Assembly: GCF_000235445.1 (NCBI RefSeq)
Contig: NZ_JH378830.1
Location: 156,967 to 220,966, forward strand
From: Johnsonella ignava ATCC 51276
Lineage (GTDB): Bacteria; Bacillota; Clostridia; Lachnospirales; Lachnospiraceae
Length of the DNA: 64,000 bases
Direction: 5' to 3'
Shown: positions 7,907 through 18,148 of the stretch, in pieces
Position numbering within the stretch: the stretch's first letter is position 1
How the letters are laid out: the number at the start of each line of letters is the position of its first letter
Position numbers and translations under genes: made by a program
The notes under the pieces: model-generated
Database searches by the model: none
Told to the model about the DNA's origin: nothing
The model's input: only the letters and a program-made list of their open reading frames with translations

Positions 7907-9691
7907 ATGTTAAAATTAATTAAATATCTAAAAAATTATAAAAAAGAAGCTGTTCTTTCACCGCTTTTTAAGTTTTTTGAAGCGGGGCTTGAGCTTTTAG
8001 CACCACTTATAATAGCAAAAATGATAGACATAGGTATTAAAAATGCCGATAAAACTTATATAATAAAGATGGGACTTTTGATAATAGTTTTCAGCTTTGT
8101 AGGTCTTGTCTGTGCCATCCTGGCACAGTATTTTGCGGCAAAGGCGGCAGTAGGCTTTTCTACGGGATTGAGGGATGATTTATTCAGGCATATAATGAGT
8201 CTTTCCATGAATGAAGCTGATAGTGTGGGAAGGGATACACTTATTGCAAGGGTAATAAATGATACTGATCAGATACAGATGGGTCTGAATCTTACATTCA
8301 GGCTTGTGCTGCGTTCGCCGCTTATAGTGTTCGGTGCATTGTTTATGGCATTTACAATAGACGGTTTTGAAGCACTTATATTTGCAGGCGTTATTTTGCT
8401 TTTATGTATAACAGTGGTGCTTATAATGTCAAAAAGTGTAATATATTATAAAAATGTACAAAAAAAGCTTGATGCCGTACTTGGGAAAATATCGGAAAAT
8501 CTTGCAGGTGTAAGAGTCATAAGGGCTTTTTCGCAGCAGGAAGTACAGAAGGAGGAATTTAATTCTATATCAAATTCGCTTATGAGAGAGCAGGTATTTG
8601 CAGGGAAGCTTTCCGCACTTATGAATCCTATAACATATATGATTATAAATTTCGGGATTATAGCGATTTTATATACAGGAGCGGTGAGGGTTTATACAGG
8701 CAGACTTACACAGGGTGCAGTTGTTGCTTTAGTTAATTATATGGGGCAGATACTTGTTGAACTCTTAAAACTTGCAAATCTTATTATACTTATGTCCCGC
8801 TCATATGCATGTACTAAAAGGGTACTGGGCGTATTTGATATAAAAAATTCACTTATCGGAGGAGAGCTTGATCTGGGCGATGTATTTGACCGAGTTTATG
8901 GAAGTGATTATAAATATCATGATAAAGATGATAAAAATGGGGTATTTCCTCCTGTGATTGAATTTGATAATACAGGCTTTGTCTATCCTGAATCTGGGGC
9001 GCATGCCGTTGAGGGTATAAATTTCAGCATAAAAAGAGGACAGACAATAGGTATAATAGGAGCTACAGGTTCAGGGAAAACTACACTGATAAACCTTATA
9101 CCCAGATTTTATGATGCAACTTCAGGAAGTGTAAAGATTGCAGGCAGTAATATAAAGGATTATACTATAGAATCTTTGCGTAAACATATATCTGTTGTTG
9201 GGCAAAAAAGCCTGCTTTTTAGCGGAACTATAAAATCCAATTTAAAATGGGGGGATTCGGATGCTGATGATGCACAGCTGGAACAGGCATTAGAAATTGC
9301 ACAGGGTAAGGAAATAATAGATTTAAAGCATGACGGGCTTGAATCTGAGATTGAGCAGCTGGGAAGAAATCTTTCAGGCGGGCAAAAGCAGAGGATAAGT
9401 ATAGCCAGGTCGCTTGTAAGAATGCCTGAAATTCTTATACTTGACGATTCATCTTCAGCACTTGACTATCTTACTGATTTTAAGTTAAGGAAAGCTATAT
9501 CCGGGCTTGATAAAAATATGACTGTTATAATAGTCTCTCAGAGAGTTTCAAGTATAAAAAATGCGGATATGATAATTGTACTTGATGAAGGGCGTATAGC
9601 AGGGATTGGTACTCACGAAGAGCTTGTTAAATCCTGTCTGTTGTATCATGAGATATGCAGTTCACAGCTTTTTGAAGAAAATGCTGTGTAA
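7907..9691 (+). CDS. ABC exporter half-transporter, subunit with degenerate Walker B
   Basis: A 594-residue half-transporter: an N-terminal six-helix exporter domain (about 1-320) and a C-terminal nucleotide-binding domain. Visible motifs are Walker A GATGSGKTT (about 384-392), signature LSGGQKQRISIARSL (about 489) and Walker B LILDDSSSALD (about 507). The residue after the Walker B Asp is Asp instead of the catalytic Glu. This is the hallmark of the degenerate-site partner in heterodimeric exporters such as TM287/288, LmrCD and BmrCD. It is followed by a second half-transporter with a normal Glu, so the two very likely form one exporter. Substrate is unknown; multidrug-type export is plausible. 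The ribosome binding site is weak. Confidence 0.9.
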   Translation: MLKLIKYLKNYKKEAVLSPLFKFFEAGLELLAPLIIAKMIDIGIKNADKTYIIKMGLLIIVFSFVGLVCAILAQYFAAKAAVGFSTGLRDDLFRHIMSLSMNEADSVGRDTLIARVINDTDQIQMGLNLTFRLVLRSPLIVFGALFMAFTIDGFEALIFAGVILLLCITVVLIMSKSVIYYKNVQKKLDAVLGKISENLAGVRVIRAFSQQEVQKEEFNSISNSLMREQVFAGKLSALMNPITYMIINFGIIAILYTGAVRVYTGRLTQGAVVALVNYMGQILVELLKLANLIILMSRSYACTKRVLGVFDIKNSLIGGELDLGDVFDRVYGSDYKYHDKDDKNGVFPPVIEFDNTGFVYPESGAHAVEGINFSIKRGQTIGIIGATGSGKTTLINLIPRFYDATSGSVKIAGSNIKDYTIESLRKHISVVGQKSLLFSGTIKSNLKWGDSDADDAQLEQALEIAQGKEIIDLKHDGLESEIEQLGRNLSGGQKQRISIARSLVRMPEILILDDSSSALDYLTDFKLRKAISGLDKNMTVIIVSQRVSSIKNADMIIVLDEGRIAGIGTHEELVKSCLLYHEICSSQLFEENAV

Positions 9692-9802
9692 GGCTGTGAG
9701 TAAGTAAGAAACACATTTTTAAAGCCTGAGATGTTTTTAATTGTAATTACAGATACGGCATTATATAAAAAACATATTTTAAAATAGTTTGGAAAATATT
9801 TA

Positions 9803-11581
9803 ATGAAGGATAAAGTAAATACCGATAATTTTAAAAAAAGAAAAAACAGCGCTTACAATGCCACTATAAAGCGTATATTTATGCTTATGGCAAAACACCG
9901 CCTGAGATTTGCCGCAAGTATATGTCTTGCAGTTGCAGTGGTGGCAGCTACACTGCTTGTGCCGGTACTTACCGGAGAAGCGGTTGACAGTATAATTTCA
10001 GAAGGAAATGTTGACTTTGAAAAATTGATAAAAATAATTTTATATATAATTATACTTATGTTTATATGTGCAGTTTCAAGATATGCAATGGACGTAATAA
10101 ATAATCTTATAGCATATGATATGCTGAAAGATATAAGAATCAAGGCATTTTCAAAGCTCCAGAAACTTCCGGTGGGATTTATAGATTCAACAAGCCATGG
10201 AAGTATAATCAACAGACTTATAAATGATGTAAATAAACTCTCTGAAGGACTTCTGCTTGGATTTACACAGTTTTTTACAGGTATACTTACAATAGTCCTT
10301 ACTCTTATATTAATATTTAGAGTAAGTGCCGGAATAGGCATGGCAGTTGTGGGTCTTACACCGCTTTCAATGGTTGTGGCGTTTTTTATAGCAAAAAAGA
10401 CACATACATATTTTAAAAACCAGTCGATATGTCAAGCCGATATGGCAGGAGTTGTTAATGAGATGATTGAAGGAATATCCTGTATAAAGGCATTCGGTAC
10501 TGAATCTAAAATATGTAGAGTATTTGAAAGTGCTGATGAAAAATTAAGACAGTCCGCACTTAATGCTATATTCTTCCAGTCAATTACAAACCCGGCTACC
10601 AGATTTATAAATTCTTCGATTTATGCACTTGTCGGAATAGTAGGTGCATTGTCGGTTATAAAAGGCGGTATGAGTATAGGTCAGCTTGCTGCGGTGTTGA
10701 GTTATGCAGTACAGTATTCAAAGCCTTTTAATGAGATTTCGGCAGTATTTGCGGAACTTCAAAATTCAGTAGTATGTGCTTCAAGAGTATTTTCTATTAT
10801 AGATGAAACCGAAGTGCCTGCTGACAGAGAATCTGCAGTTGAGCTTAAGAAGGTTTCAGGAAATGTAATATTAAAGGATGTGGAGTTTTCATATAATAAA
10901 GGCAGAGAGTTTATAAAAAATCTTAATATTGAAGCCGGGAAAGGCCAGCATATAGCGATAGTAGGTCCAACGGGTTGCGGGAAAACTACAATTATAAATC
11001 TGCTTATGAGATTTTACGAGATGGACTCGGGCGAGATGTTTATAGACGGAATTAATGCGATGAATATTAAAAGAAATTCTCTTGCAGGCTCATATGGAAT
11101 GGTACTTCAGGATACATGGCTAAAATCAGGCACTATAAAAGAAAATATTGCCATGTCGAAGCCCGGTGCGGGGATTGATGAGATTAAAAGGGCTGCAAAG
11201 GAAGCCTATGCCGACGGCTTTATATCAAGACTTCCAAATGGTTATGATACAGTAATAGGTCATGACGGAGGAAATCTGTCTTCCGGAGAAAAACAGCTTT
11301 TATGTATAGCGAGGGTAATGCTCAACCTTCCGACTATGCTTATACTTGATGAGGCTACCTCATCTCTTGATACTATGACTGAGATGAGGATAAAAAAGGC
11401 ATTTGATAAGATGATGGAACAAAGAACAAGTTTTGTAGTTGCACATCGCCTCTCTACAATAACGAGTGCGGATATAATACTTGTTATGAAAGACGGCAAT
11501 ATAATTGAGAGAGGAAAACATGAAGAACTTCTTAAGCTGAACGGTTTTTATTCACAGCTTTACAACAGCCAGTATGGTTAA
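9803..11581 (+). CDS. ABC exporter half-transporter, catalytic subunit
   Basis: A 592-residue half-transporter with an extra polar N-terminus of about 30 residues before the first helix. The nucleotide-binding domain has Walker [10 protein letters not shown] (about 388), signature-like [15 protein letters not shown] (about 493), Walker [12 protein letters not shown] (about 513) with the catalytic Glu, and the switch His in VAHRLST. It is the canonical partner of the preceding Asp-bearing subunit. The intergenic gap is 111 bases without an obvious terminator. The aconitase-like gene begins 23 bases after its stop, so the three may be co-transcribed, though no functional link is evident. Confidence 0.9.
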   Translation: MKDKVNTDNFKKRKNSAYNATIKRIFMLMAKHRLRFAASICLAVAVVAATLLVPVLTGEAVDSIISEGNVDFEKLIKIILYIIILMFICAVSRYAMDVINNLIAYDMLKDIRIKAFSKLQKLPVGFIDSTSHGSIINRLINDVNKLSEGLLLGFTQFFTGILTIVLTLILIFRVSAGIGMAVVGLTPLSMVVAFFIAKKTHTYFKNQSICQADMAGVVNEMIEGISCIKAFGTESKICRVFESADEKLRQSALNAIFFQSITNPATRFINSSIYALVGIVGALSVIKGGMSIGQLAAVLSYAVQYSKPFNEISAVFAELQNSVVCASRVFSIIDETEVPADRESAVELKKVSGNVILKDVEFSYNKGREFIKNLNIEAGKGQHIAIVGPTGCGKTTIINLLMRFYEMDSGEMFIDGINAMNIKRNSLAGSYGMVLQDTWLKSGTIKENIAMSKPGAGIDEIKRAAKEAYADGFISRLPNGYDTVIGHDGGNLSSGEKQLLCIARVMLNLPTMLILDEATSSLDTMTEMRIKKAFDKMMEQRTSFVVAHRLSTITSADIILVMKDGNIIERGKHEELLKLNGFYSQLYNSQYG

Positions 11582-11604
11582 AATATAGATTTGGAGGAAA
11601 TTTT

Positions 11605-13887
11605 ATGATTAAACTGTATAACAGTCCGGTGTATTTTATTGATAATGAGGTAATTATAGAAGATATTAAAACACCTGAATATAAAGGTGTACCGCTTGAT
11701 AGAGATGAGGCAATAAAAGGAACTATCGCTTATTCATTGTTTAAGGCACATAATACCTCAAAAGATATGAAAAAACTTAAGCTTAAATTTGATGCTATGG
11801 CTTCACATGATATTACATTTGTAGGCATTATTCAGACTGCAAAGGCTTCGGGTATGACAAGCTTTCCGCTGCCTTATGTACTTACGAACTGTCATAATTC
11901 GCTGTGTGCTGTAGGAGGTACTATAAATGAAGATGATCATATGTTCGGACTTTCTGCCGCAAAAAAATATGGAGGTATTTATGTACCTGCACATATAGCG
12001 GTTATACATCAGTATATGAGAGAGGCGTTTGCAGGCTGTGCCAAGATGATTTTAGGTTCAGACAGTCATACACGCTATGGTGCACTCGGTACCATGGCGA
12101 TGGGCGAAGGAGGTGGCGAGCTTGTAAAACAGCTTTTATGCGATACCTATGATATAAATTATCCTGAGGTTATAGCGGTTTATCTCGAAGGAAAACCCAT
12201 GCCAGGTGTAGGACCGCAGGATGTGGCACTTGCCATAATAGGTGCGGTATTTAAAAACGGTTATGTAAAAAATAAGGTTATGGAATTTATAGGTCCCGGA
12301 ATAGCCTCAATTGATACTGATTTTAGAAACGGAATAGATGTAATGACTACTGAGACGGCATGTCTAAGCTCAATATGGGAAACTGATGATGATACAAAAA
12401 GATTTCTTGAAATTCATAAAAGGGAAGATGAGTATAAACGGCTTCGCCCTCAAAAAGTCGCATATTATGACGGTATGGTACGTGTTGATATGTCAAAGAT
12501 AAAACCTATGATAGCTTTGCCGTTCCATCCAAGCAATGTATATAGTATTGAAGAACTTAATTCAAATTTAGATGATATACTAAGAAGTGTTGAGGTTGAG
12601 GCAAAGAAGATAGGAGGCAGTGCAGGAGAGGAGTTAAAGCTTACTGACAGAATAATTGACGGAAAGCTGCATGTGCAGCAGGGAATTATAGCAGGTTGTG
12701 CCGGAGGCGGTTATACCAATATAATGGAGGCGGCATATATACTGAAAGATAAAAGCTGCGGTTTTGATGAATTTAATATGGCTGTATATCCTTCTTCACA
12801 GGCAGTATATCTTGATTTAAATAAAAAAGGGGCAATAACGGATTTAATGGAAAGCGGTGTCGTAGTAAAGACCGCATTCTGCGGACCATGTTTCGGTGCA
12901 GGAGATACACCTTCCCATAGGGGGCTTTCAATAAGGCATACTACGAGAAATTTCCCGAATCGTGAGGGTTCAAAACCCGGAGCAGGGCAGATGTCTGCAG
13001 TGGCACTGATGGATGCAAGATCAGTGGCGGCAACTGCAGCGGCAGGCGGTATACTCACGCCTGCGACAGATATTGACTATAAAGTGCCGGAGTATAATTA
13101 TGATGATAGAGCTTATAAAAATAGGATTTACGTGGGATTTAAAAAAGCGGATCCTGAAAAAAAGCTGGTTTACGGTCCTAATATAAAAGACTGGCCGCTT
13201 ATGGAGTCTCTTAATGAAAATATACTGCTTAAGGTATGCTCAAAAATACTTGATGAAGTTACTACAACTGATGAGCTTATACCGTCAGGAGAAACTTCCT
13301 CATACCGCTCAAATCCTTTGGGACTTGCACAGTTTACGCTTTCAAGGCGTGATCCTATGTATGTTGGCAGGAGCAGTAAGGTTTATGAGCTTGAACAGGC
13401 AAGGGTTGCCGGTACTTTATGTGATGTCGAAATTGAACATGTATTTAATGAGATTAAAAAGATTGACCCTAATGCAGATTTTAAAAATACTGAAATAGGC
13501 AGTGTAATTTATGCTAAAAAACCCGGAGACGGTTCGGCAAGGGAGCAGGCGGCAAGCTGTCAGAGAGTTATAGGGGGACTTGCCAATATAGCATCTGAAT
13601 ATGCAACTAAAAGATACCGCTCAAATCTTATAAACTGGGGCATGCTGCCTTTTTTGATGAGTGAAGCGCCTGAATTTGAAGTAGGTGATTATATTTATAT
13701 AGGTCTTATAAAGGACATTCTAAAAACGGATATGGCAAATATTAAGGCATATGTTATAGGCGAAAAAAAGGATGTTTACAGTATAAATTTAAGCATCGCA
13801 CCTATGACTGAAGAAGAAAAGCAGATAATAAATGCCGGTTGTCTTATAAATTACAATAAAAACAGGATTAAAGCTAAAAATAAATAG
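11605..13887 (+). CDS. Aconitase-family hydratase, YbhJ-like
   Basis: A 760-residue protein of the aconitase superfamily that resembles the E. coli YbhJ putative hydratase. The N-terminal catalytic region carries [13 protein letters not shown] and [13 protein letters not shown]. The [4Fe-4S] ligand cysteines are expected in [10 protein letters not shown] (about Cys365) and FCGPCFGAG (about Cys426 and Cys429), all present. A swivel-type C-terminal part follows (about 530-760). It is not the usual citrate-cycle aconitase, so the substrate (a tricarboxylate or other hydroxyacid) is unknown. GGAGG precedes the ATG. It sits 23 bases after the ABC exporter genes. Confidence 0.8.
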   Translation: MIKLYNSPVYFIDNEVIIEDIKTPEYKGVPLDRDEAIKGTIAYSLFKAHNTSKDMKKLKLKFDAMASHDITFVGIIQTAKASGMTSFPLPYVLTNCHNSLCAVGGTINEDDHMFGLSAAKKYGGIYVPAHIAVIHQYMREAFAGCAKMILGSDSHTRYGALGTMAMGEGGGELVKQLLCDTYDINYPEVIAVYLEGKPMPGVGPQDVALAIIGAVFKNGYVKNKVMEFIGPGIASIDTDFRNGIDVMTTETACLSSIWETDDDTKRFLEIHKREDEYKRLRPQKVAYYDGMVRVDMSKIKPMIALPFHPSNVYSIEELNSNLDDILRSVEVEAKKIGGSAGEELKLTDRIIDGKLHVQQGIIAGCAGGGYTNIMEAAYILKDKSCGFDEFNMAVYPSSQAVYLDLNKKGAITDLMESGVVVKTAFCGPCFGAGDTPSHRGLSIRHTTRNFPNREGSKPGAGQMSAVALMDARSVAATAAAGGILTPATDIDYKVPEYNYDDRAYKNRIYVGFKKADPEKKLVYGPNIKDWPLMESLNENILLKVCSKILDEVTTTDELIPSGETSSYRSNPLGLAQFTLSRRDPMYVGRSSKVYELEQARVAGTLCDVEIEHVFNEIKKIDPNADFKNTEIGSVIYAKKPGDGSAREQAASCQRVIGGLANIASEYATKRYRSNLINWGMLPFLMSEAPEFEVGDYIYIGLIKDILKTDMANIKAYVIGEKKDVYSINLSIAPMTEEEKQIINAGCLINYNKNRIKAKNK

Positions 13888-14261
13888 ACAGGTTTAGTGT
13901 GAACGGTAATTTTATCATTATTTGTGATGGGGTCAAAAGCGGTGAAATATAGATTAACAGGTCTTAATAAGTTGGAATTAAATATCGTAGCCGCACCGGC
14001 TTCTGAGTATATTTAAAATCGGATGTTTACTGCTTTCACAATAATTTCATTTATGATTTATTGCTTTATTGATTGTAAACTATTATAATGTAATAAGTTC
14101 GGGTTTAATATGTTATTTCATGGGATTTTATCAAATAATTCTATTAAGAGTAAAGTACGGTATATATAAAAGCCGTTTAATTTTCCGAATTGTTTTATAA
14201 ATTACAGGTTTACAAAATTATTAAATTAATAAATTGAAAGGATAATTTAAAGGAACATTTA
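13888..14261. other. Intergenic region upstream of ftsH
   Basis: A 374-base AT-rich spacer. It holds the promoter listed at 14061-14089 and a leader of about 165 bases before ftsH. No gene, terminator or known RNA motif was recognised. Confidence 0.5.
14061..14089 (+). promoter_or_regulatory. SigA-type promoter upstream of ftsH
   Basis: TTGCTT (14061-14066), 17-bp spacer, TATAAT (14084-14089). It is about 172 bases upstream of the ftsH ATG. Confidence 0.55.
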
Positions 14262-16163
14262 ATGAATGATAAAGACAATAATGATAGAAAAAAGCCTGGT
14301 CAGAATAATACTCTGCAGACTGTTGTTTTTATTTTAGTTGCAGTAGTTGTTACCTTTTTTTTGGTTACTGTGTTGCCGTCAAAGATATCACAGCGTGCTA
14401 CTACCACTATACCTTATACCGATTTTATGAGAATGGTTGATGAAGGAAAGGTAAGCTCGGTAGTAATAAAGGACAGCAATATAAAAATCAAGCTTAAAAG
14501 TGAGTATGACAACAGAAAAGAAAATGATTTTTTTTCACCTAAGGATTATGAAACGATAAGAGTTGACCAGGATGAAAATCTTATAAACAGATTATATGAT
14601 GCAGGTGTAAAGGTTGAAAGAGAGAGGCAGGACAGCACTTCTATAATACTTTCACTTATAACATTTGTATTTCCGTTTGTTGCAGTTCTTCTATTTATGA
14701 ATTTTATGATGAGGCGTATGGGCGGCGGAGGCATAATGGGAGTTGGAAAAAGTAATGCCAAGGTGTACCTCCAAAAAAAGACAGGAGTTACATTTAAGGA
14801 CGTGGCAGGTGAGGATGAAGCTAAGGAGTCGCTTACGGAGATAGTTGATTTTCTGCATAATCCTGCAAAATTTACAAAGATAGGTGCTAAACTGCCTAAA
14901 GGTGCACTTTTAGTAGGACCTCCTGGAACAGGAAAGACTTTGCTTGCAAAAGCGGTTGCAGGTGAAGCAAAGGTTCCGTTTTTCTCACTTTCAGGTTCCG
15001 ATTTTGTTGAAATGTTTGTAGGTGTCGGTGCTTCAAGGGTCAGGGATTTGTTTAAGCAGGCACAGGAGGCTGCACCATGTATCATATTTATAGATGAGAT
15101 AGATGCTATAGGAAAGAGCAGGGATTCAAAATACGGAGGCAATGACGAGAGGGAGCAGACACTTAATCAGCTGCTTTCAGAGATGGACGGCTTTGATTCT
15201 TCAAAAGGGCTTCTTGTACTTGGTGCTACAAACAGACCTGAGATTCTTGATCCGGCACTTTTAAGACCCGGAAGATTTGACAGACGGGTGATAGTTGAAA
15301 GACCTGATTTAAAAGGTAGAGTATCAATACTTAAAGTACATTCAAAGGATGTAAGGATGGATGAGACTGTAGATCTTGATGCGATAGGTCTTGCAACCAG
15401 TGGTGCAGTAGGCTCTGACCTTGCAAATATGATAAATGAGGCTGCAATACTTGCAGTTAAACATGGAAGAAAGGCGGTAAGCCAAAAAGATCTGTTTGAA
15501 GCGGTTGAAGTAGTACTTGTAGGAAAGGAAAAAAAGGACAGAGTTCTTAATCAAAAGGAAAGGCGTATAGTTTCATATCATGAGGTCGGACATGCGCTTA
15601 TTGCGGCACTTCAGAAAAATTCGGAGCCTGTACAGAAAATAACCATAGTACCAAGGACTATGGGAGCACTTGGTTATGTTATGTATGTACCTGAAGAAGA
15701 AACCTATCTGAAATCAAAGGAAGAGCTTGAGGACAGGCTTGTAGGACTTTTCGGAGGACGTGCGGCTGAGGAGATAGTGTTCGGTTCGGTTACAACAGGT
15801 GCTGCGAATGATATAGAAAAAGCGACATCAATTGCAAGAGCTATGGTTACACAGTACGGTATGAGTGATAAATTTGGGCTTATGGGACTTGCTACCGTTG
15901 AAGATAAATATCTTACCGGAAGAACTGTAATGGAATGCGGAGATGATACTGCAACCGAAGTTGACACTGAAGTTATGAATATGCTTAAGAGTGCTTATAA
16001 GACTGCCAAGGAAATGTTGTATGAAAACCGTGAGATAATGGATAAGATAGCAGCCTTTTTGATTGAGAAGGAAACTATAACCGGACAGGAATTTATGAAG
16101 ATATTTAGAAAAGAAAAAGGAATTCCTGAACCTGTAAAAGAGGTTAAGGCTATACTTGTATAA
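14262..16163 (+). CDS. ftsH: ATP-dependent zinc metalloprotease FtsH
   Basis: A 633-residue membrane-anchored AAA+ protease that degrades unneeded or misfolded membrane and soluble proteins. It has an N-terminal helix (about 20-40), a short extracytoplasmic domain (about 45-128), a second helix (about 128-148) and a MRRMGGGG linker. The AAA+ module follows with Walker A GPPGTGKT (about 220), Walker [13 protein letters not shown] and the second region of homology up to RPGRFDRR. The protease zinc site is HEVGH (about 440; most members have HEAGH). Length is normal. AAAGGA precedes the ATG. A strong terminator follows. Confidence 0.97.
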   Translation: MNDKDNNDRKKPGQNNTLQTVVFILVAVVVTFFLVTVLPSKISQRATTTIPYTDFMRMVDEGKVSSVVIKDSNIKIKLKSEYDNRKENDFFSPKDYETIRVDQDENLINRLYDAGVKVERERQDSTSIILSLITFVFPFVAVLLFMNFMMRRMGGGGIMGVGKSNAKVYLQKKTGVTFKDVAGEDEAKESLTEIVDFLHNPAKFTKIGAKLPKGALLVGPPGTGKTLLAKAVAGEAKVPFFSLSGSDFVEMFVGVGASRVRDLFKQAQEAAPCIIFIDEIDAIGKSRDSKYGGNDEREQTLNQLLSEMDGFDSSKGLLVLGATNRPEILDPALLRPGRFDRRVIVERPDLKGRVSILKVHSKDVRMDETVDLDAIGLATSGAVGSDLANMINEAAILAVKHGRKAVSQKDLFEAVEVVLVGKEKKDRVLNQKERRIVSYHEVGHALIAALQKNSEPVQKITIVPRTMGALGYVMYVPEEETYLKSKEELEDRLVGLFGGRAAEEIVFGSVTTGAANDIEKATSIARAMVTQYGMSDKFGLMGLATVEDKYLTGRTVMECGDDTATEVDTEVMNMLKSAYKTAKEMLYENREIMDKIAAFLIEKETITGQEFMKIFRKEKGIPEPVKEVKAILV

Positions 16164-16220
16164 AGTCGAAAAATATACTGAGCTAACAGTTTTATGAAAA
16201 ACTTAAAGTGTATTACATGG

Positions 16221-16262
16221 AAAACACACCGAAGATTTTTTGGATTTTCGGTGTGTTTTTTT
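16221..16262 (+). terminator. Strong Rho-independent terminator after ftsH
   Basis: A perfect 13-bp stem AAAACACACCGAA (16221-16233) and TTCGGTGTGTTTT (16247-16259) runs into a T tract up to 16262. It separates ftsH from the convergent DUF1846 gene. Confidence 0.9.
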
Positions 16263-16318
16263 GATTAAAAATGATTAAACACGCTTAGAAATACATTGGA
16301 AATAATATGTAAATTTTA

Positions 16319-17791
16319 TCAGATCTTTTTATGTTCATATCTCGGCTCTGAGGTAAGCTGTATTCCAAGTTTATGGAAAATCTTAATATCAACATTTGAC
16401 AACATAACGGAGGTGTGCACCTGACAGCCCCTAAGTTTAGGCAGTTGCTCAAGTGCAAGATGTGCATTGTTATCAGTAGCTGCACACATTGAAAGTGCTA
16501 TAAGTATTTCATCCGTATGAAGTCTGGGATTGGAACTTCCAAGATATTGTGTTTTAAGCTTTTGCACAGGCTCTATAACAGTAGGTGAGATAAGGTGTAT
16601 TGAGTCGTCTATATTTCCTAAAACTTTTATAGCATTTAAAATAAGAGCGGCTGAAGCACCAAGGAGCTCAGAAGTTTTAGCGGTAACTATCCTGTTATCT
16701 GCAAGTTCGATAGCTGCAGCGGGGGTTGAAGTTGTTTCAGCTCTTAAAAGTGCTGCAGATACAACCTTTCTAAGTTCCGTACTTATCTTTGCCTGTTTCA
16801 TTAAAAGTTCTATTTTATAGACTTCATCAGCTTTACATTCGCCCTTTGCAAGATGGTTCAATGATGCATAATATCTGCGTATAATTTCCTGTTTACTTGC
16901 ATCACGGCAGACTTCATCATCATATATACAGTTACCTGCCATGTTTACTCCCATATCGGTCGGAGATTTATACGGGCAGTTGCCAAATATACCCTCAAAT
17001 ATAGCAGCAAGGACAGGATAGATTTCAACATCACGGTTATAATTTACTGTGGTTTCACCATATGCTTCAAGATGGAACGGATCTATCATATTTACATCAT
17101 TTAAATCTGCTGTTGCCGCCTCATAAGCCAGATTTACGGGATGTTTTAGAGGCAGATTCCATACCGGAAAGGTTTCAAATTTTGCATATCCCGCTTTTAT
17201 TCCCTTTTTGTTTTCATGGTAAAGCTGTGAAAGGCAGGTTGCCATTTTGCCGCTGCCTGGTCCGGGTGCAGTAACTATTACAAGCGGTCTTTCAGTAACT
17301 ATATAATCATTTTTACCATAACCGTCCTCGCTTACAATAAGGTCAACATTGCTGGGATATCCCTCTATCATATAATGCCTGTAGACTTTTATTCCAAGAC
17401 TTTCAAGTTTTGATTTAAACATATCCGCACTTTTTTGCCCTGAATAATGAGTTATTACTACACTTCCTACATAAAGTCCCTTGCCTCTGAAAGACTGTAT
17501 AAGTCTTAATACATCAGCATCATAAGTTATGCCCAGATCGGAACGTACTTTGTTTTTTTCAATATCTTTAGCTGATATTGTAATTACTATCTCAGCCTGG
17601 TCTGCAAGCTGTAAAAGCATTTTAAGTTTTGAATCAGGTTCAAATCCGGGCAGTACTCTTGAAGCATGGTAGTCATCAAACAGCTTTCCTCCAAATTCAA
17701 GATAAAGCTTGTCATCGAACTTACTTATACGTTCTTTTATATGTTCGGATTGCATAGTTAAGTATTTTTGATTGTCAAAGCCCTGTAACAT
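16319..17791 (-). CDS. DUF1846 domain-containing protein
   Basis: A 490-residue cytosolic protein matching the DUF1846 family in length and content. The N-terminus GFDNQKYLTMQSEHIKERI is characteristic, and a P-loop-like APGPGSGKMATC lies around residues 175-186. The middle holds a VNMAGNCIYDDEVCRDASKQ region. The family is common in Firmicutes; its biochemical role is not established, although the glycine-rich loop suggests nucleotide or phosphate binding. The start is set by AAGGAG 6 bases upstream of the ATG. It is transcribed alone, convergent with ftsH. Confidence 0.8.
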   Translation of the reverse strand: MLQGFDNQKYLTMQSEHIKERISKFDDKLYLEFGGKLFDDYHASRVLPGFEPDSKLKMLLQLADQAEIVITISAKDIEKNKVRSDLGITYDADVLRLIQSFRGKGLYVGSVVITHYSGQKSADMFKSKLESLGIKVYRHYMIEGYPSNVDLIVSEDGYGKNDYIVTERPLVIVTAPGPGSGKMATCLSQLYHENKKGIKAGYAKFETFPVWNLPLKHPVNLAYEAATADLNDVNMIDPFHLEAYGETTVNYNRDVEIYPVLAAIFEGIFGNCPYKSPTDMGVNMAGNCIYDDEVCRDASKQEIIRRYYASLNHLAKGECKADEVYKIELLMKQAKISTELRKVVSAALLRAETTSTPAAAIELADNRIVTAKTSELLGASAALILNAIKVLGNIDDSIHLISPTVIEPVQKLKTQYLGSSNPRLHTDEILIALSMCAATDNNAHLALEQLPKLRGCQVHTSVMLSNVDIKIFHKLGIQLTSEPRYEHKKI

Positions 17792-17942
17792 ATTAATCTC
17801 CTTACTTTGTTGTATATTTTAAATGAAACCTTAAGTATATCGAATTATACCGGAATACATATTTGTTTTGAAATAGCAGACAGTTAAGCTGCGGTAAATT
17901 ATTTTATAAAAGAGATAAATTTTAAATAATAAGTTTAGATTG

Positions 17943-17962
17943 TACCATTATTATGGTATAAT
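17943..17962 (+). promoter_or_regulatory. Extended -10 promoter overlapping a small palindrome
   Basis: TGGTATAAT (17954-17962) is an extended -10 element. TACCAT-N4-ATGGTA (17943-17958) overlaps it and could be an operator. Transcription would start near 17969, creating a leader of about 180 bases. Confidence 0.5.
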
Positions 17963-17968
17963 GTAAAC

Positions 17969-18148
17969 ATTGCTTTTGGTGAAATAAACCTATGCATGGT
18001 AAGGCGGCAGAAAATCCTGCTGAACTGTCGCTGTATAAAGGCATCAGCATTTTAATAATTTTGAATTCAGATCATAATTTCAAGTCTGTATGCCGTATTT
18101 GCAGGGCGGTATAAATACCGTCAATAACTTGATATCAGGAGGGATTTT
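17969..18148 (+). ncRNA. Structured 5' leader with cobalamin-riboswitch-like segments
   Basis: The leader between the promoter and the DUF1653-like gene is rich in pairing. GGTAAGG...GAAAATCC...CTGTCGCTGTA (17998-18035) follows the order of the conserved cobalamin riboswitch core (GGGAA, GGTG, AAATCC, CCCGC, CTGTA). AAGTCTGTATGCC (18082-18094) resembles the conserved AGTCAGGAxACC end. GGCAT-CAG (18040-18047) pairs with CTG-T-ATGCC (18086-18094). A last stem, GGCGGTAT/ATACCGTC (18105-18122), sits just ahead of the AGGAGGG ribosome binding site. Several core bases deviate and the GCCACTG/GGGAAGG module is missing, so it could be a variant, a decayed copy, or an unrelated leader RNA. Confidence 0.4.

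Noticed and set aside
18101..18122. T-box-like antiterminator (AGGGCGGTAT...ACCG)
   Set aside because: It lacks the conserved TGGNACCGCG core and no synthetase or amino-acid gene follows.
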